This document shows, one piece after another, positions 28,301 through 35,138 of a stretch of DNA of 63,746 nt; position 1 is the first letter of the stretch, and every line of letters begins with the position of its first letter. This DNA is from a virus, in the IMG/VR virus record IMGVR_UViG_3300027985_000695, positions 1 to 63,746 of that record. One strand, given 5' to 3'. The notes below the pieces were generated by a model that worked only from the letters and a program-made list of their open reading frames with translations, made no database searches and was not told the origin of the DNA. Made by a program: the position numbers and the translations under genes.

Positions 28301-30502
28301 GGCGAGGCGACGCATGCCTCCCTGAAAGACTACCGCAACGCGATGGGGAAGCTGCCTTTCTACTTCCCGCACAAGCGATACGGCTCGCACTACCTGAAGG
28401 CGACGAATGACAAGGGCGAAACGATCTATCGTGAGCACTTCGACAAGCGCAGCCTGGAAGTTCTCGGTAAGGGCATCGACCAGTTCGTGAAGGACCGCAT
28501 CAAGGCGATCCCGAGCGAGCTCTTGAAGCAGCCCCAGTTCGCGGACACCGACCTCTCAGGAGCGCACTGGGAAGTCCGAAAGGTAAAGAAGCTGCCTGAA
28601 GCCGTGTTCGACACGCCGATACCTGAGCGCGCCATTCAGCAGGTCATCACGCATGGCCTTGACAAGTTCGACGATGAAACGAAAGAGCGACATCGCGAGA
28701 TGCTCATGCAGGCTTTCTCCGACGTGTTCAAACAGCGCGGAGCCGGATCGTCGTTCATCAAGAGACAGAACATCCCCGGATACGAGCGCACGGACGTTCG
28801 CCGCGTGGTCTACGACCATGTTTCCGGCATGTACGGCTACATCACCAAGGCCGACGCCGCCAGGCGCATGACTGCCCACATGTGGAACATTCACGGCGCC
28901 GAAGACCCGGAGCTCTACGAGTACAGCGAGCGGTACGTCAAGGACATGCTTCAGAACGCCGACGTGCATGACAAGCTTGTCTCATGGTGGAAGTCCCTCG
29001 GGTTCGTCGTCTACCTTGGCGCCCGCGTTTCCACCGCCGCGGTGAACCTGACGCAGAACATCATCACAGGCATCCCGGCCCTCGGCATGTACGTCAAATA
29101 CTCGGAGAAGAGCTATTTCGACGCGCTGAAGGACATCACGACGCTTGTCAGGTACTCGCTCACCGGCAAGGCCGAAGGATACCGCAAGGAGTCCGGGCTT
29201 ACCCGCGACGAGTGGACGATGATCCAGAAGCTTTACGCTCAGGGCGACTTGCAGGATCAGTATTTCCGCAGCTTCCAGGCTGAGATGCAGGGCAAGGTGT
29301 CGAGGGCGTGGCACAAGGCCGTCACCTTCATGGGCATACCGATGACCGTGACCGAACGCTTCAACCGCGCATCGTTGGCGCTGGCCGCGTACCGCTCGGC
29401 CAAGAAGGGACACATCACCGACTCGGCCTGGACTACGAAGGTCGGGACCGGGGCATCGTTCAACGAGGATCAGGCCATTGAGTTCTGCAAGATGATAGTG
29501 AACAAAGCGCACTTCATCTACCGCAAGGGCAATGTCCCGCAAGCGATGCGCGGCACGACCGGCGGCAAGTATCTCTCGACCGCATACCAGTTCAGGCGCT
29601 TCACCCACAACATGCTCTCCCTGTGGACTGAGATGTTGCAGAGCGGGCCACGGGGGAGGATTGCGCTGATGAAGTCTCTGGCGGGCCTTATGAGCGTCGG
29701 CGGCCTCGCGTCCATGCCTCTCTATGCGACGTTTATGAATGCCGCGTTCGCCGCAACCGGCGACGACTGGGAGGAGAAACTCAGGAAGATGATGCCGAAG
29801 GATGCCGACGCGATGCGCGACATGCTCATCTACGGGCTTCCGTCGCTTGCCGGCGTGAACCTCTCAGGCTCGATGGCCATCGACCTTCCGTATGTGAGCG
29901 ACACGATGCCGAAGGGCGCTGGCGAAACGTCTGCGCTGGAAATCCTCGGCATCCCGTATGCGTTCCTCGTCGAGCAGCCGCAGAAATTCAACCGCAGCAT
30001 GGAGGCAGGCGAGTATTACCGCGCCTTCACCGAAGACTTCCCGTTCATGCCGATGGCCGCGAGGCAGGTCTTCTCGGCGATTAGGCTCGGGACTGAAGGC
30101 AGTTACACGCGCAGCGGTCGAGAGGTCAGGGCGCCGGGCGAACGCGGCCCCATGAAGCTTGGATTCATGGCCGCGCTCGGCAAGTCACTCGGATTCCAGC
30201 CGACGAGCATGTCCAACGCCTTCAAGGCCAGCGTCAGCGTGCAGAAGTCGAAGGAATTCCTTGATGGCTTCAAGCGCAACCTCGCCGACGAGTATACGAA
30301 TGCGCAGCGGCGCGGAGACAAGGAGGCGATGCTCGACATTCGCCGCCAGGTCAGGGAGTGGAACAAAGAGGCGCGCAGTGAGAAGAAGCCGTATTACGTC
30401 ATCGACCTTTCGGATTCGCTGAGGGCAAGACGCAGGCCGGTGGGAGGCGCGGGCAAGAAATTCCGCAGTCGCGAGAAAGAAGCGCAGGACGCCTACATGT
30501 AA
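22307..30502 (+). CDS. Giant polyvalent virion protein: D12-type methylase, GHKL ATPase and HExxH domains
   Basis: A 2731-residue protein that starts inside the end of the transglycosylase gene. Residues about 140-360 are small-residue rich and may insert in membranes. Residues about 550-865 match a D12-class DNA adenine methyltransferase: NYLGNKRS, DVFAGSSL (SAM binding), VVNDLN and the catalytic DPPY near 767. Residues about 1125-1310 carry a GHKL/HSP90-like ATPase: EVLQNSIDALR (N box), DNGTGM (G1) and GGYGRAKLA (G2). HEYAH at 1673-1677 is a zinc-peptidase-type HExxH. The C-terminal 900 residues resemble the large C-terminal domains of phage polyvalent proteins. The protein is probably injected with the DNA to counter host defences. 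Linkers 865-1020 and 1720-1800 are low complexity. Confidence 0.85.
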   Translation: MMPYEPYQDEDPNILDQESAQAAQAVDSKLERLSDVGNGDDEIEYALKMLKGSAPPPETSGDSYFDALGVFGRTLKDLPTHIKASVAQGFYDPEDMTLDRSSWHEKAMDESNAAMEEARRYYDPVLGKNIVPGITAGDILDTGPSVGFSTASMGAYGVGALAGGAVGMPTVGGGAASLFATKEMATGQFNDMLGRALAESAKAEGRNYTQADLQQDVAYFQSEADKYGWYESALETIGNIVMGKTFGAGKEAFSGLLNKVFGEKVGGYLGKNIVTRTLSKLGINTAEELPSETATQIGQGGVEADVANQLRGIGLEMPGWRTEAPGVTQALGEVAAPVAAQTLFTGGLAAGTRGVYDLAKKGMEVSRRADDELATQAANEEAARTIPPKTSPVEMPQPEAAPVEPQGEGFTPVRGALDTMQIVSDPEENARYIAAMKTNLKIADEEDISDRAERLFAEGKSRAEVMTALKQELQAIEEKHGIKPASIINAVVRDRKIPGFESEGRKQWLADMAGYYKSQDAAKPKVEFDEDGVEVAQKDLNHPYGHLRGIPRPMSNYLGNKRSMIQAGAFIGAIADKIKQSNIVDVFAGSSLLSQLVGKQNPNAKRVVNDLNADVFNFHDVARNKPDELMSEVSNSLNKIRSVMSRFNEGGKLAHSEIADLWKEIKTRSEFGDPVQKAAAMALVSGQLGQFGKAKDTVDAESGVQGSQRIIKGEGASKPYAWTASTKSLDNYEETLRQFVADAKNTEVTNKDATEVLNNATADGLYLVDPPYVAGEGKEGVNDYKEGKELTSLEGALSFINGPLKAAHEKGAGLVYTNNFTPELATALRDLGFAVRKVKNLKSQNTGSEAGSRDEIVAYNSAAAGRDVDGQNADARRGDSATAGVRQPDAGGSENVPDGTGPEDVESKPASSDAGVPDAGTRPGDGGRGAAAAGIGEQHTLPGVETAEKQEESPESKPSLAEALEAASDKPARSQEAKNPTEGAPEGEKPATAPPVAPEREAAKNAAEQGEKTTISPAELADAIESGLGDASFVPFRANERRLADAIRNGKTEFNVSKNLSRVIADRLNAAVGKEENVFGGKVTKIEGGAGKRKYAVSRNHGSIVFNEATGAFTHEATAKEEAPDILYSTKGMRLRRDDRRETRQTVRDIVGNSASRTMVNEVLQNSIDALRERFGVDRSSSPKKGDIKIKVVKFFGGNYHFDDAKMNDDVERYDSSIIRFEIEDNGTGMTADDVREKFLKISGEGKDATLLSGGYGRAKLAFLFIPHHWRLETTKNGVTTYVSGNREQMYDGLELDHYSKKEGKERGTKLTLYCYGNGKYAENDPVDPNADLHVPGYNIDAMVKSYVNSLALNVPVEYHESNYYNNDEAAENNNLDAPVKYHEKPSMLQGSALDDRKLFMDPKRDIMINGSRVNIFYVERPEHEVKHAKKYNYAPKFAFSFYNKGIKLHELSFDMQAPDHPPFDIHVNVARTPDTEDAKYPFRDNRRRLQGDFSEKLTDIIRRDVQSFNERIIKMHRDRLKDMYDSSPEFEGVKVLIPYEKKDVESIKDDINRHRFLFEDIAKLFKAFETTIKDAVGEKVVDALKKVGGTQDSEFDNDFEFDISLDEKSHGFRLGKAVAGRPVYALNPFAITKQLMEGNGIYKALIDVEDAIERDAVMKSLMANNLVNTFIHEYAHNFVQSHYESFSSVEDLLHAQIGYGTIAELADQAYQLFDTHQEAIDEITSKKRTRQETDLKLMRNNSLVQSKELAGREDSGLSREGQGEGAAEDSRERRDGVDEGRGDRGSDEPQGPPEFKRDVKNQRDAINKKTAGIFKTKAIPRVKDFLSTVLNPQTVEERRFVKAGDQMATIYTDRSFGPLRRAIALPSAVARKFPDLFKPLMDIQAFREDTHQEYITDAFKNLEQMMNLKGQDADRLVNVIHDLDGNFDAYKEFGVKWFKEAGDGTMEANDEFYEKLPDFLRERYPKMSDASINSFVAIQQELTKTFITVHNNAHQVGGEATHASLKDYRNAMGKLPFYFPHKRYGSHYLKATNDKGETIYREHFDKRSLEVLGKGIDQFVKDRIKAIPSELLKQPQFADTDLSGAHWEVRKVKKLPEAVFDTPIPERAIQQVITHGLDKFDDETKERHREMLMQAFSDVFKQRGAGSSFIKRQNIPGYERTDVRRVVYDHVSGMYGYITKADAARRMTAHMWNIHGAEDPELYEYSERYVKDMLQNADVHDKLVSWWKSLGFVVYLGARVSTAAVNLTQNIITGIPALGMYVKYSEKSYFDALKDITTLVRYSLTGKAEGYRKESGLTRDEWTMIQKLYAQGDLQDQYFRSFQAEMQGKVSRAWHKAVTFMGIPMTVTERFNRASLALAAYRSAKKGHITDSAWTTKVGTGASFNEDQAIEFCKMIVNKAHFIYRKGNVPQAMRGTTGGKYLSTAYQFRRFTHNMLSLWTEMLQSGPRGRIALMKSLAGLMSVGGLASMPLYATFMNAAFAATGDDWEEKLRKMMPKDADAMRDMLIYGLPSLAGVNLSGSMAIDLPYVSDTMPKGAGETSALEILGIPYAFLVEQPQKFNRSMEAGEYYRAFTEDFPFMPMAARQVFSAIRLGTEGSYTRSGREVRAPGERGPMKLGFMAALGKSLGFQPTSMSNAFKASVSVQKSKEFLDGFKRNLADEYTNAQRRGDKEAMLDIRRQVREWNKEARSEKKPYYVIDLSDSLRARRRPVGGAGKKFRSREKEAQDAYM
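24867..25139 (+). CDS. Nested gene in +1 frame inside the giant gene (90 residues)
   Basis: This frame starts at an ATG with GGGAG upstream and lies wholly inside the giant ORF, where that ORF reads as an Asp/Gly/Ala linker just after the methylase-like domain. The +1 frame here has G or C in most third positions, which is the bias of the genome's real genes, while the giant frame has mostly A or T. The product looks like a real helical acidic protein (MLMDRMQMLGEGTVPPQVF; TPEDQRTFLTEPDPKMW; LQAAMQEYLTLERDPEMEDE). Either it is a nested gene, or the giant gene was extended through an old downstream gene. Confidence 0.55.
   Translation: MKSSPTTQQPQAGMLMDRMQMLGEGTVPPQVFDSLTPEDQRTFLTEPDPKMWSPSLQAAMQEYLTLERDPEMEDEEPQPQASESSIPSPA
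27471..27707 (+). CDS. Nested gene in +1 frame inside the giant gene (78 residues)
   Basis: ATG 27471 has AGGAGG six bases upstream, a textbook ribosome site placed inside another gene. From about 27545 to 27695 the +1 frame carries the genome's G/C third-position bias (LDEKILDYHAKDKEKARQK, then MESMKDAVIAEAMNRKARL), whereas the giant frame reads as Gly/Glu/Arg-rich filler. The product is a charged helical protein of unknown function. It lies just after the HExxH region and before the C-terminal domain of the giant protein. A compensated double frameshift in the giant gene is the main alternative. Confidence 0.55.
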   Translation: MKSRPKSEQDKRQTLNSCATTLLFSPRNSLDEKILDYHAKDKEKARQKIHENGGMESMKDAVIAEAMNRKARLSSSAT

Positions 30503-30505
30503 ACA

Positions 30506-30540
30506 AAAAGGCGCTGAAGCTTGTTGCTTCAGCGCCTTTT
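30506..30540. terminator. Bidirectional intrinsic terminator
   Basis: A perfect 15-bp stem (AAAAGGCGCTGAAGC with its complement, 5-base loop) with A and T runs at its two ends. It separates the + strand late genes from the convergent - strand accessory block, and can stop transcription in both directions. Confidence 0.95.
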
Positions 30541-30554
30541 CTGCAAGATGCCTC

Positions 30555-30791
30555 TCAGCAGCCGAACACGCCGTCCTTGTCGAAAAACGCCGTGATGAGT
30601 AGATACCCATCGGCGCAATCCTGAATTACAGCCACGACGCCGTTATGGATGGCTTTGAACCTGAATATTCCATCCTTGTACTTCCCGTCAGTGTACCACA
30701 GGCCGTTGTGTAGCGACTTCCTGACGCTGCCCATGGAGATGTTGCGCCTCTCCATCGCCTTCCTCGCGTGGTCTGAGACTATGAGCTTCAT
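30555..30791 (-). CDS. DUF4258-like small protein
   Basis: A 78-residue protein. The start at 30791 forms an ATGA overlap with the gene before it. The pattern SDHARKAMERRNISMGSVRKSL followed by a beta-rich end (FRFKAIHNGVVAVIQDCADGYLLITAF) resembles DUF4258 proteins, a fold near RelE-type RNases. No antitoxin is obvious beside it. It is the last gene of the leftward operon, just before the terminator. Whether it is an active RNase is unknown. Confidence 0.55.
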   Translation of the reverse strand: MKLIVSDHARKAMERRNISMGSVRKSLHNGLWYTDGKYKDGIFRFKAIHNGVVAVIQDCADGYLLITAFFDKDGVFGC

Positions 30792-31171
30792 TTGACGCAA
30801 GCCCCCTCTATCTCGCCGTCGCTCTTGAAGCACCTGTATCCTGGGGCGCAGTCAACGTCGAACGAGCACGTATCGCCGTATGGACGATCATACGGCGAAG
30901 ACGGGTACGCATCGTTGTCGTTGCCGGGCCATATGCCTCCGACGCATGCGCCACCAAGGCCGTCAATCTGCAAACACTCGCTGCCGATGGCGCAGTCCGC
31001 GTCTGTTACGCACCCCTCCGCATCATCGACAGACGAGGCAACCACCAGGCACGCCAAGGCAGCAATGAATATGGCAATCTTCAACACCCTGTTGTTGTCG
31101 TCGATGTCTATTTCAAACTTATACATCGCGACGACTATTGCGCTGAGTATAGCGATTGTGAACAGTATCAT
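30788..31171 (-). CDS. Membrane-anchored protein with two Cys-rich repeats
   Basis: A 127-residue protein. A first hydrophobic helix (residues 1-16) and a second (about 31-47) are followed by two related units, each with a DxDCAxGxxC core and ending in GACV: one at about 54-78, the other at about 99-127. The spacing of the cysteines suggests two disulphide-bonded mini-domains on the far side of the inner membrane. I know no phage protein with this layout. Superinfection exclusion at the cell surface is one guess. Confidence 0.6.
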   Translation of the reverse strand: MILFTIAILSAIVVAMYKFEIDIDDNNRVLKIAIFIAALACLVVASSVDDAEGCVTDADCAIGSECLQIDGLGGACVGGIWPGNDNDAYPSSPYDRPYGDTCSFDVDCAPGYRCFKSDGEIEGACVK

Positions 31172-31704
31172 TTCACGCCTCCAGATGGTGTTTCTTTAAT
31201 GTTGACGCCAAGGTCTTTAAGTACGGCAGAAAGCATCTTTATAATGGAAGCGTTCTGCTTAATAATGACATTATTCTGAGACTGCATAGTTTCAATGTTG
31301 CGTTCGATGCGCTGTGTGTCAGACTTGTCAAGATGGATCAAGCTGCCCTGAACAGACGCTCCGGCATCGACGCTCTCCCTCCTTGCCGCTTCTTCACGGG
31401 CTGCAACCACCTTGGCGTCAAGCACTTTGTGCAGTTCCTCAACAAAGCGGCTGCGCGTTTCTTCAGTGACGACGCCTCCGCTGTACAAGACCTTTCCGCC
31501 CCTTCCTGAGTTGACTGCAAGCTTTGCGTTGACAAGCGCCGTGATGAACGTGTGCGTGTTAGCGCCTGCATCCGATGCGGCATCGGCAGCCGACTTATCC
31601 GGGTCTTGGCTGAGCGACGCTGCATATAATGCAGTCACAGCCCTATTTACTGCATTGATTCGCTTCTTACTGCTTCTGAGTTCTACGTCTACCTCATTGC
31701 TCAT
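31168..31704 (-). CDS. Helical protein of unknown function
   Basis: A 178-residue protein. The start overlaps the methyltransferase stop by 11 bases and its stop overlaps the next start. The N-terminal half has a helical pattern (INAVNRAVTALYAASLSQDP; THTFITALVNAKLAV) like small DNA-binding folds, the middle has ETRSRFVEELHKVL, and the C-terminal 60 residues look like a coiled coil (IERNIETMQSQNNVIIKQ). This could be an oligomeric regulator, but no family is recognised. Confidence 0.55.
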   Translation of the reverse strand: MSNEVDVELRSSKKRINAVNRAVTALYAASLSQDPDKSAADAASDAGANTHTFITALVNAKLAVNSGRGGKVLYSGGVVTEETRSRFVEELHKVLDAKVVAAREEAARRESVDAGASVQGSLIHLDKSDTQRIERNIETMQSQNNVIIKQNASIIKMLSAVLKDLGVNIKETPSGGVK

Positions 31705-32701
31705 GGTTAGCCCCCTGTAGTAACATTTCGGTTTTTACGATTGCCGCAAGAATCATTGCAGCTACTTGCGGAACTATGGCGTTCCCGTATCCTCTAATCT
31801 GGCCCACCCTTCCGGGTATCCCATTAGCCAGCAGGGGAAGTCCGGGTTTAATCCGCCGCACCTTGCCATCGGCGCACCAGATGCGTCCGGTTCGATGCCA
31901 TGATGAACGGCCTTCGCCATAACCTGCAAATCCGTAATTGCTTTCCGCGTCCCTCCTTTCATGTTGCGTTTCATCTCCATGTGTGCAGCCGGCGACTTCC
32001 CGTCCGGCTGTGCCGTCGGCGTAGGCCAGACCGCAAACTGCGCCTGAGTCGCCAAGCCGTCGCCAGAGTTGGCCGACGCCCCCTTGCGGTTGTAGTTTCC
32101 GCAAACGCTCGGAGTTGACCATGCCGCCATGTGCATCACAAAGTCGTTCAGTTGAAGCCCGAACGCCCCCTCGCGCCTCTTCTCCAGCGACTCCTCCGAC
32201 CTCGCGCCCCTGTAATCCCTCGCCAGCGGAGTGGGCCAGAACCCAAACTCGTTCGCGGATATGCGGGGCATCGACGGCGCAAGCCGGAACAATAAGCGGC
32301 CTTGCGGAGTAACCTGAATCCTCCAAGTCAAGAAGAACTCCATCGAGGCCCAGAGTGACGTGTCCAACAACATTTTCACACACGACCCAAGAGGGCCGTG
32401 CAGCCCTGATAACCCTGAGCATTTCCGGCCAGAGCCAGCGGTCATCGCTCTCGCCCTCTCGCCGCCCGGCAAGGGACGTCGGTTGGCACGGGTATCCTCC
32501 GGTAACAAGTCCAAAAGACTGGTCTGGTTCATAAGTAGTGATGTCCTCATGTATTGGAATGCCGCTGAAGTTCTTACGCAGTATGGATTGCGCGTTCGGG
32601 TCGCACTCTACAAATTGCAGCGTGTCGATGTGGCCTACCATCTTTGCGGCGAGAGCGAAGCCTCCGATGCCGCTGAATAGGTCGAGATGCGTAATAATCA
32701 C
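31694..32701 (-). CDS. DNA (cytosine-5) methyltransferase
   Basis: A 335-residue C5-cytosine methyltransferase. Motif I is DLFSGIGGFALA near the start, motif IV GGYPCQPTS with the catalytic Cys near residue 75, motif VI ENV near 110, motif VIII RERVWV, and motif X GYGNAIVPQVAAMI at the end. The target-recognition region (about residues 165-280) is long and Gly-rich. No matching restriction enzyme is nearby, so the likely job is to protect phage DNA or alter host gene expression. It belongs to the leftward operon with the Mom-like protein and Ro60. Confidence 0.92.
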   Translation of the reverse strand: MIITHLDLFSGIGGFALAAKMVGHIDTLQFVECDPNAQSILRKNFSGIPIHEDITTYEPDQSFGLVTGGYPCQPTSLAGRREGESDDRWLWPEMLRVIRAARPSWVVCENVVGHVTLGLDGVLLDLEDSGYSARPLIVPACAVDAPHIRERVWVLAHSAGEGLQGREVGGVAGEEARGGVRASTERLCDAHGGMVNSERLRKLQPQGGVGQLWRRLGDSGAVCGLAYADGTAGREVAGCTHGDETQHERRDAESNYGFAGYGEGRSSWHRTGRIWCADGKVRRIKPGLPLLANGIPGRVGQIRGYGNAIVPQVAAMILAAIVKTEMLLQGANHEQ

Positions 32702-32716
32702 GCAGTTAGCCCCCAG

Positions 32717-33187
32717 TTAATCATCCATTAATGTTTTACTGTATTCCCATCGAATCTTTTTTGCGGTGTATATATTTCTCTTAACTCTTTCGCGTCCATT
32801 TCCATCCCATTGCCTATTTTTTCCACCAGCTACTCTAGCGGCTTGTTTCCAGCCTGCACCCTTTAGCGATGCGCCTGATTCACTATTGAGTGTGTACGTA
32901 ACCATACGATTGCCACCCATTGCGAACCATGCCCTTTGACATGCGGAATACAGCTTTGAGCATGCGCCTTTAGGTGCGTGTTCAAGCACGCATACCCTAG
33001 TGACTTCACCGCACAGTCCGTCGTCTATCGCTCTAGCTACAGGGCGTCCAACAACAGCAACTCCGATAAGCTCGCTTTCATACACCAACCCTATGGCAAA
33101 CCTGCATCCTCGCGTTGGGTTACTGTGTCTATGATAGCGCGATATAAAGTCGTTTGCAGTTTTAAGTGTTACCGGAACTATCTTCAC
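32717..33187 (-). CDS. XF1762-family protein (Mom-like, GNAT-type fold)
   Basis: A 156-residue protein. The pattern ANDFISRYHRHSNPTRGCRF, then VGRPVARAIDDG and EVTRVCVLEHAPKGACSKLY, is the signature of the XF1762 family found in many phages and mobile elements; its fold is like acetyltransferases and the Mom DNA-modification protein of phage Mu. The role is inferred to be base modification or protein modification against host defence. It sits directly beside the C5 methyltransferase. It is lower in G+C than its neighbours. Confidence 0.75.
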   Translation of the reverse strand: MKIVPVTLKTANDFISRYHRHSNPTRGCRFAIGLVYESELIGVAVVGRPVARAIDDGLCGEVTRVCVLEHAPKGACSKLYSACQRAWFAMGGNRMVTYTLNSESGASLKGAGWKQAARVAGGKNRQWDGNGRERVKRNIYTAKKIRWEYSKTLMDD

Positions 33188-33687
33188 GCAGTCAACACCT
33201 CAATGAATGCTTCCCCTGTGGCTCCGCCGCTGTCCATGTGCTCTCGCTCGGAGAGGTCCGGGTCGTAGTCCTCATACAGTTTGATGAGGCCTAGCAGCGC
33301 GTCGTTCCACAGGATGAGGCGGCGCTGGTTGTTCGCAGGAAGCTGGTCAACGAGGTCGGAGACTACGAGAATGACCGCCGACAGGAAGTCTCTCGCGTCG
33401 ATGTGATCCCCGTACCGCGTTTGTATGATGCGCTTGAGCATCATTAGCGGGCGCTGGTAGGCGATGGTTTCCTTGACGTCGAGGACGAACCTGCCATGAC
33501 CGTCCGTTCTTCCGTAGGCGTATTTAGCCGCCTCGGACGCGCTTGAGTCGATGACGACAAGCATGTTTTCGATGTCTTTCGGGATGTCCATCTTCGCCTC
33601 TTCATACGCCCCGCGACATGCGTCTACGGCGCCGCGAACAAGGTCGGCGGTAAGCAGTTGCCGCCGCTGCGATCTCGACATTTTCAT
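33184..33687 (-). CDS. Unknown helical protein in the Ro60 operon
   Basis: A 167-residue protein that begins with an ATGA overlap with the 24-residue membrane gene and ends overlapping the XF1762 gene. It is mostly helical (DLVRGAVDACRGAYEEAKMD; MLKRIIQTRYGD) with an acidic end. No family recognised. Tight coupling to Ro60 on one side suggests joint expression. Confidence 0.6.
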   Translation of the reverse strand: MKMSRSQRRQLLTADLVRGAVDACRGAYEEAKMDIPKDIENMLVVIDSSASEAAKYAYGRTDGHGRFVLDVKETIAYQRPLMMLKRIIQTRYGDHIDARDFLSAVILVVSDLVDQLPANNQRRLILWNDALLGLIKLYEDYDPDLSEREHMDSGGATGEAFIEVLTA

Positions 33688-33758
33688 TTATAATGCCTCC
33701 ATATTGCAACGACGACAACCGCCGCCAGGACTGCGTAGAATACGACGTAGCCGCTCAC
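33684..33758 (-). CDS. 24-residue single-pass membrane protein
   Basis: A tiny gene fitted between Ro60 and the next gene: the GTG start overlaps the Ro60 stop and the TGA forms ATGA with the next start. The product is one hydrophobic helix (VVFYAVLAAVVVVAIW) with a basic end. Both overlaps are the usual sign of translational coupling, so this is likely to be translated. It is too short for most gene finders. Confidence 0.6.
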   Translation of the reverse strand: MSGYVVFYAVLAAVVVVAIWRHYK

Positions 33759-35071
33759 TCGGAACGCTCCGACTCGTTGATGAACCTGAACACGTTCTCG
33801 GAGAAGCCGTCGATGTGCGTCCACGCTCCGTAGCCGACGCCGTTCTCGTAGCTGGCCACGTTGATGATGTACGCATCCTTGGCATACGGATCCGGAACTC
33901 GGTCGTCCGTGATGACGATGATTCTGTCATGCTCGACCTTGTTCATGTCTGACACCGTCTTGCCAAGGTACGTAGCGTTGTGGTCGGTTGCGCGCATGAT
34001 CGTGTCGCCGAGAGGGAATCCGCGGTGAGGCGCAACGACCCTGTGGAATGTCGAGAAGGCGACGATCATGCATTCCTCGCAAATCTCCCTCGCGATCATG
34101 GCGAGGGCGCAGGCGGCATGGATTCGCTCCATGTCGCTCTTGGCCGACACCTTGGTTTGGTACATGGACCCGGAGTTGTCCACGACGATGATCGTCTTGC
34201 CGGGGAGTTTCGGCATGTCGAAACAGCACGAGAACAGCTTTTTCTCAAGAGCGTCGAGGACGATGCTCGACTGCGTGTATGAGGCGGCTGCGACGAACCT
34301 GAAGGGCAGGACGCGGGATGCGTTCATGTCCTCGATTGCGCCGGCGATCTTCTTGGGCGGAACATCGACGAGATGCATATTCCTGATGTTCCTGAGCACC
34401 GCCAGGCCGCCGAGCTTCTTCTCGTCGATCAGTCGCTCCCAGACCTCGCGCTTTTCTTCATCGCTTTTGCACTGCGACAAGCCGACCTCCCACGTGTCGG
34501 GAACGGCAAGCTTGTCGTCGAGCAGCTTTCCGAAAATATCGCTCTGGGCGACGTCTTTCGGCCTCGGATGAATCAGAAGCATGGCGTCCTTGAGCGTGAT
34601 CTCGCGCTTGCGATTGTATTTCGCAAGCTGGTACTCGCTGAACTTGTTGAAGGCGTCGCCGAGGCCGCGCTTCACGCATGCGGCGATGGGAGTCTTCCCG
34701 TCCTGCCAGTACATGGCCATGAACTCGGTGATCTCGTCGGGGCGCCCTATGATGTTGGCTAGGAGGTCGGCGACCAGATGGCGGGCATCCTTGCGGCGAA
34801 CGAGCTCGCGCGCCAGGAGAAGCGGAACGTGGCGCAGCTTGAAGTCGTACCGCGCTTCGATGGCGAGGTCGGCCACCTTCGACGGCTCAACGGACGCGCA
34901 CAGCGTCTTTATACGGTCGGCGATGCTCACGCCGTCCTCGTAGAACTGGTTTTCCCACAGGAGGCACGCGGACACCGTTCGGCGCAGTTGACGATATCCG
35001 TCGAGAATGACGGCCTTGGCGCCCTCATGGGTGTTCGGCTTCTTTTTCGCTTTGTTCAATCGCATGTCCAT
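33755..35071 (-). CDS. rsr: Ro60/Rsr ortholog (TROVE + VWA domain RNA-binding protein)
   Basis: A 438-residue protein; I chose ATG 35071 because AAAGGAGC precedes it, while an upstream in-frame ATG lies in a terminator stem. Residues about 10-270 form a TROVE HEAT-repeat ring, with the diagnostic LRRTVSACLLWENQFYEDG near residue 30. Residues about 290-438 are a VWA domain with an intact metal site (DNSGSM). Bacterial Ro60 proteins bind small Y RNAs and, in Deinococcus, link to polynucleotide phosphorylase for RNA decay. It is shorter than typical bacterial orthologs. Three Y RNA-like elements lie directly upstream on the same strand, the expected neighbourhood. Confidence 0.9.
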   Translation of the reverse strand: MDMRLNKAKKKPNTHEGAKAVILDGYRQLRRTVSACLLWENQFYEDGVSIADRIKTLCASVEPSKVADLAIEARYDFKLRHVPLLLARELVRRKDARHLVADLLANIIGRPDEITEFMAMYWQDGKTPIAACVKRGLGDAFNKFSEYQLAKYNRKREITLKDAMLLIHPRPKDVAQSDIFGKLLDDKLAVPDTWEVGLSQCKSDEEKREVWERLIDEKKLGGLAVLRNIRNMHLVDVPPKKIAGAIEDMNASRVLPFRFVAAASYTQSSIVLDALEKKLFSCCFDMPKLPGKTIIVVDNSGSMYQTKVSAKSDMERIHAACALAMIAREICEECMIVAFSTFHRVVAPHRGFPLGDTIMRATDHNATYLGKTVSDMNKVEHDRIIVITDDRVPDPYAKDAYIINVASYENGVGYGAWTHIDGFSENVFRFINESERSE

Positions 35072-35090
35072 GCTCCTTTGAAGCCCCAAA

Positions 35091-35130
35091 ATAAAAGGAC
35101 GCCACACGGGGGCTAGTCGTGTGGCGTCCT
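35091..35130 (-). terminator. Intrinsic terminator of the Y RNA transcript
   Basis: A perfect 13-bp stem (AGGACGCCACACG and its complement, 9-base loop) followed on the - strand by TTTTATTTT. It lies nine bases after the third Y RNA-like element and before the Ro60 start, so the RNA genes probably end here with some read-through into Ro60. Confidence 0.9.
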
Positions 35131-35138
35131 ATGAAAAA

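Noticed and set aside
22307-30502. N4-type virion RNA polymerase
   Set aside because: The giant protein sits in a similar genome slot, but the motifs seen are methylase, GHKL ATPase and HExxH; no T7-like polymerase motifs were found.
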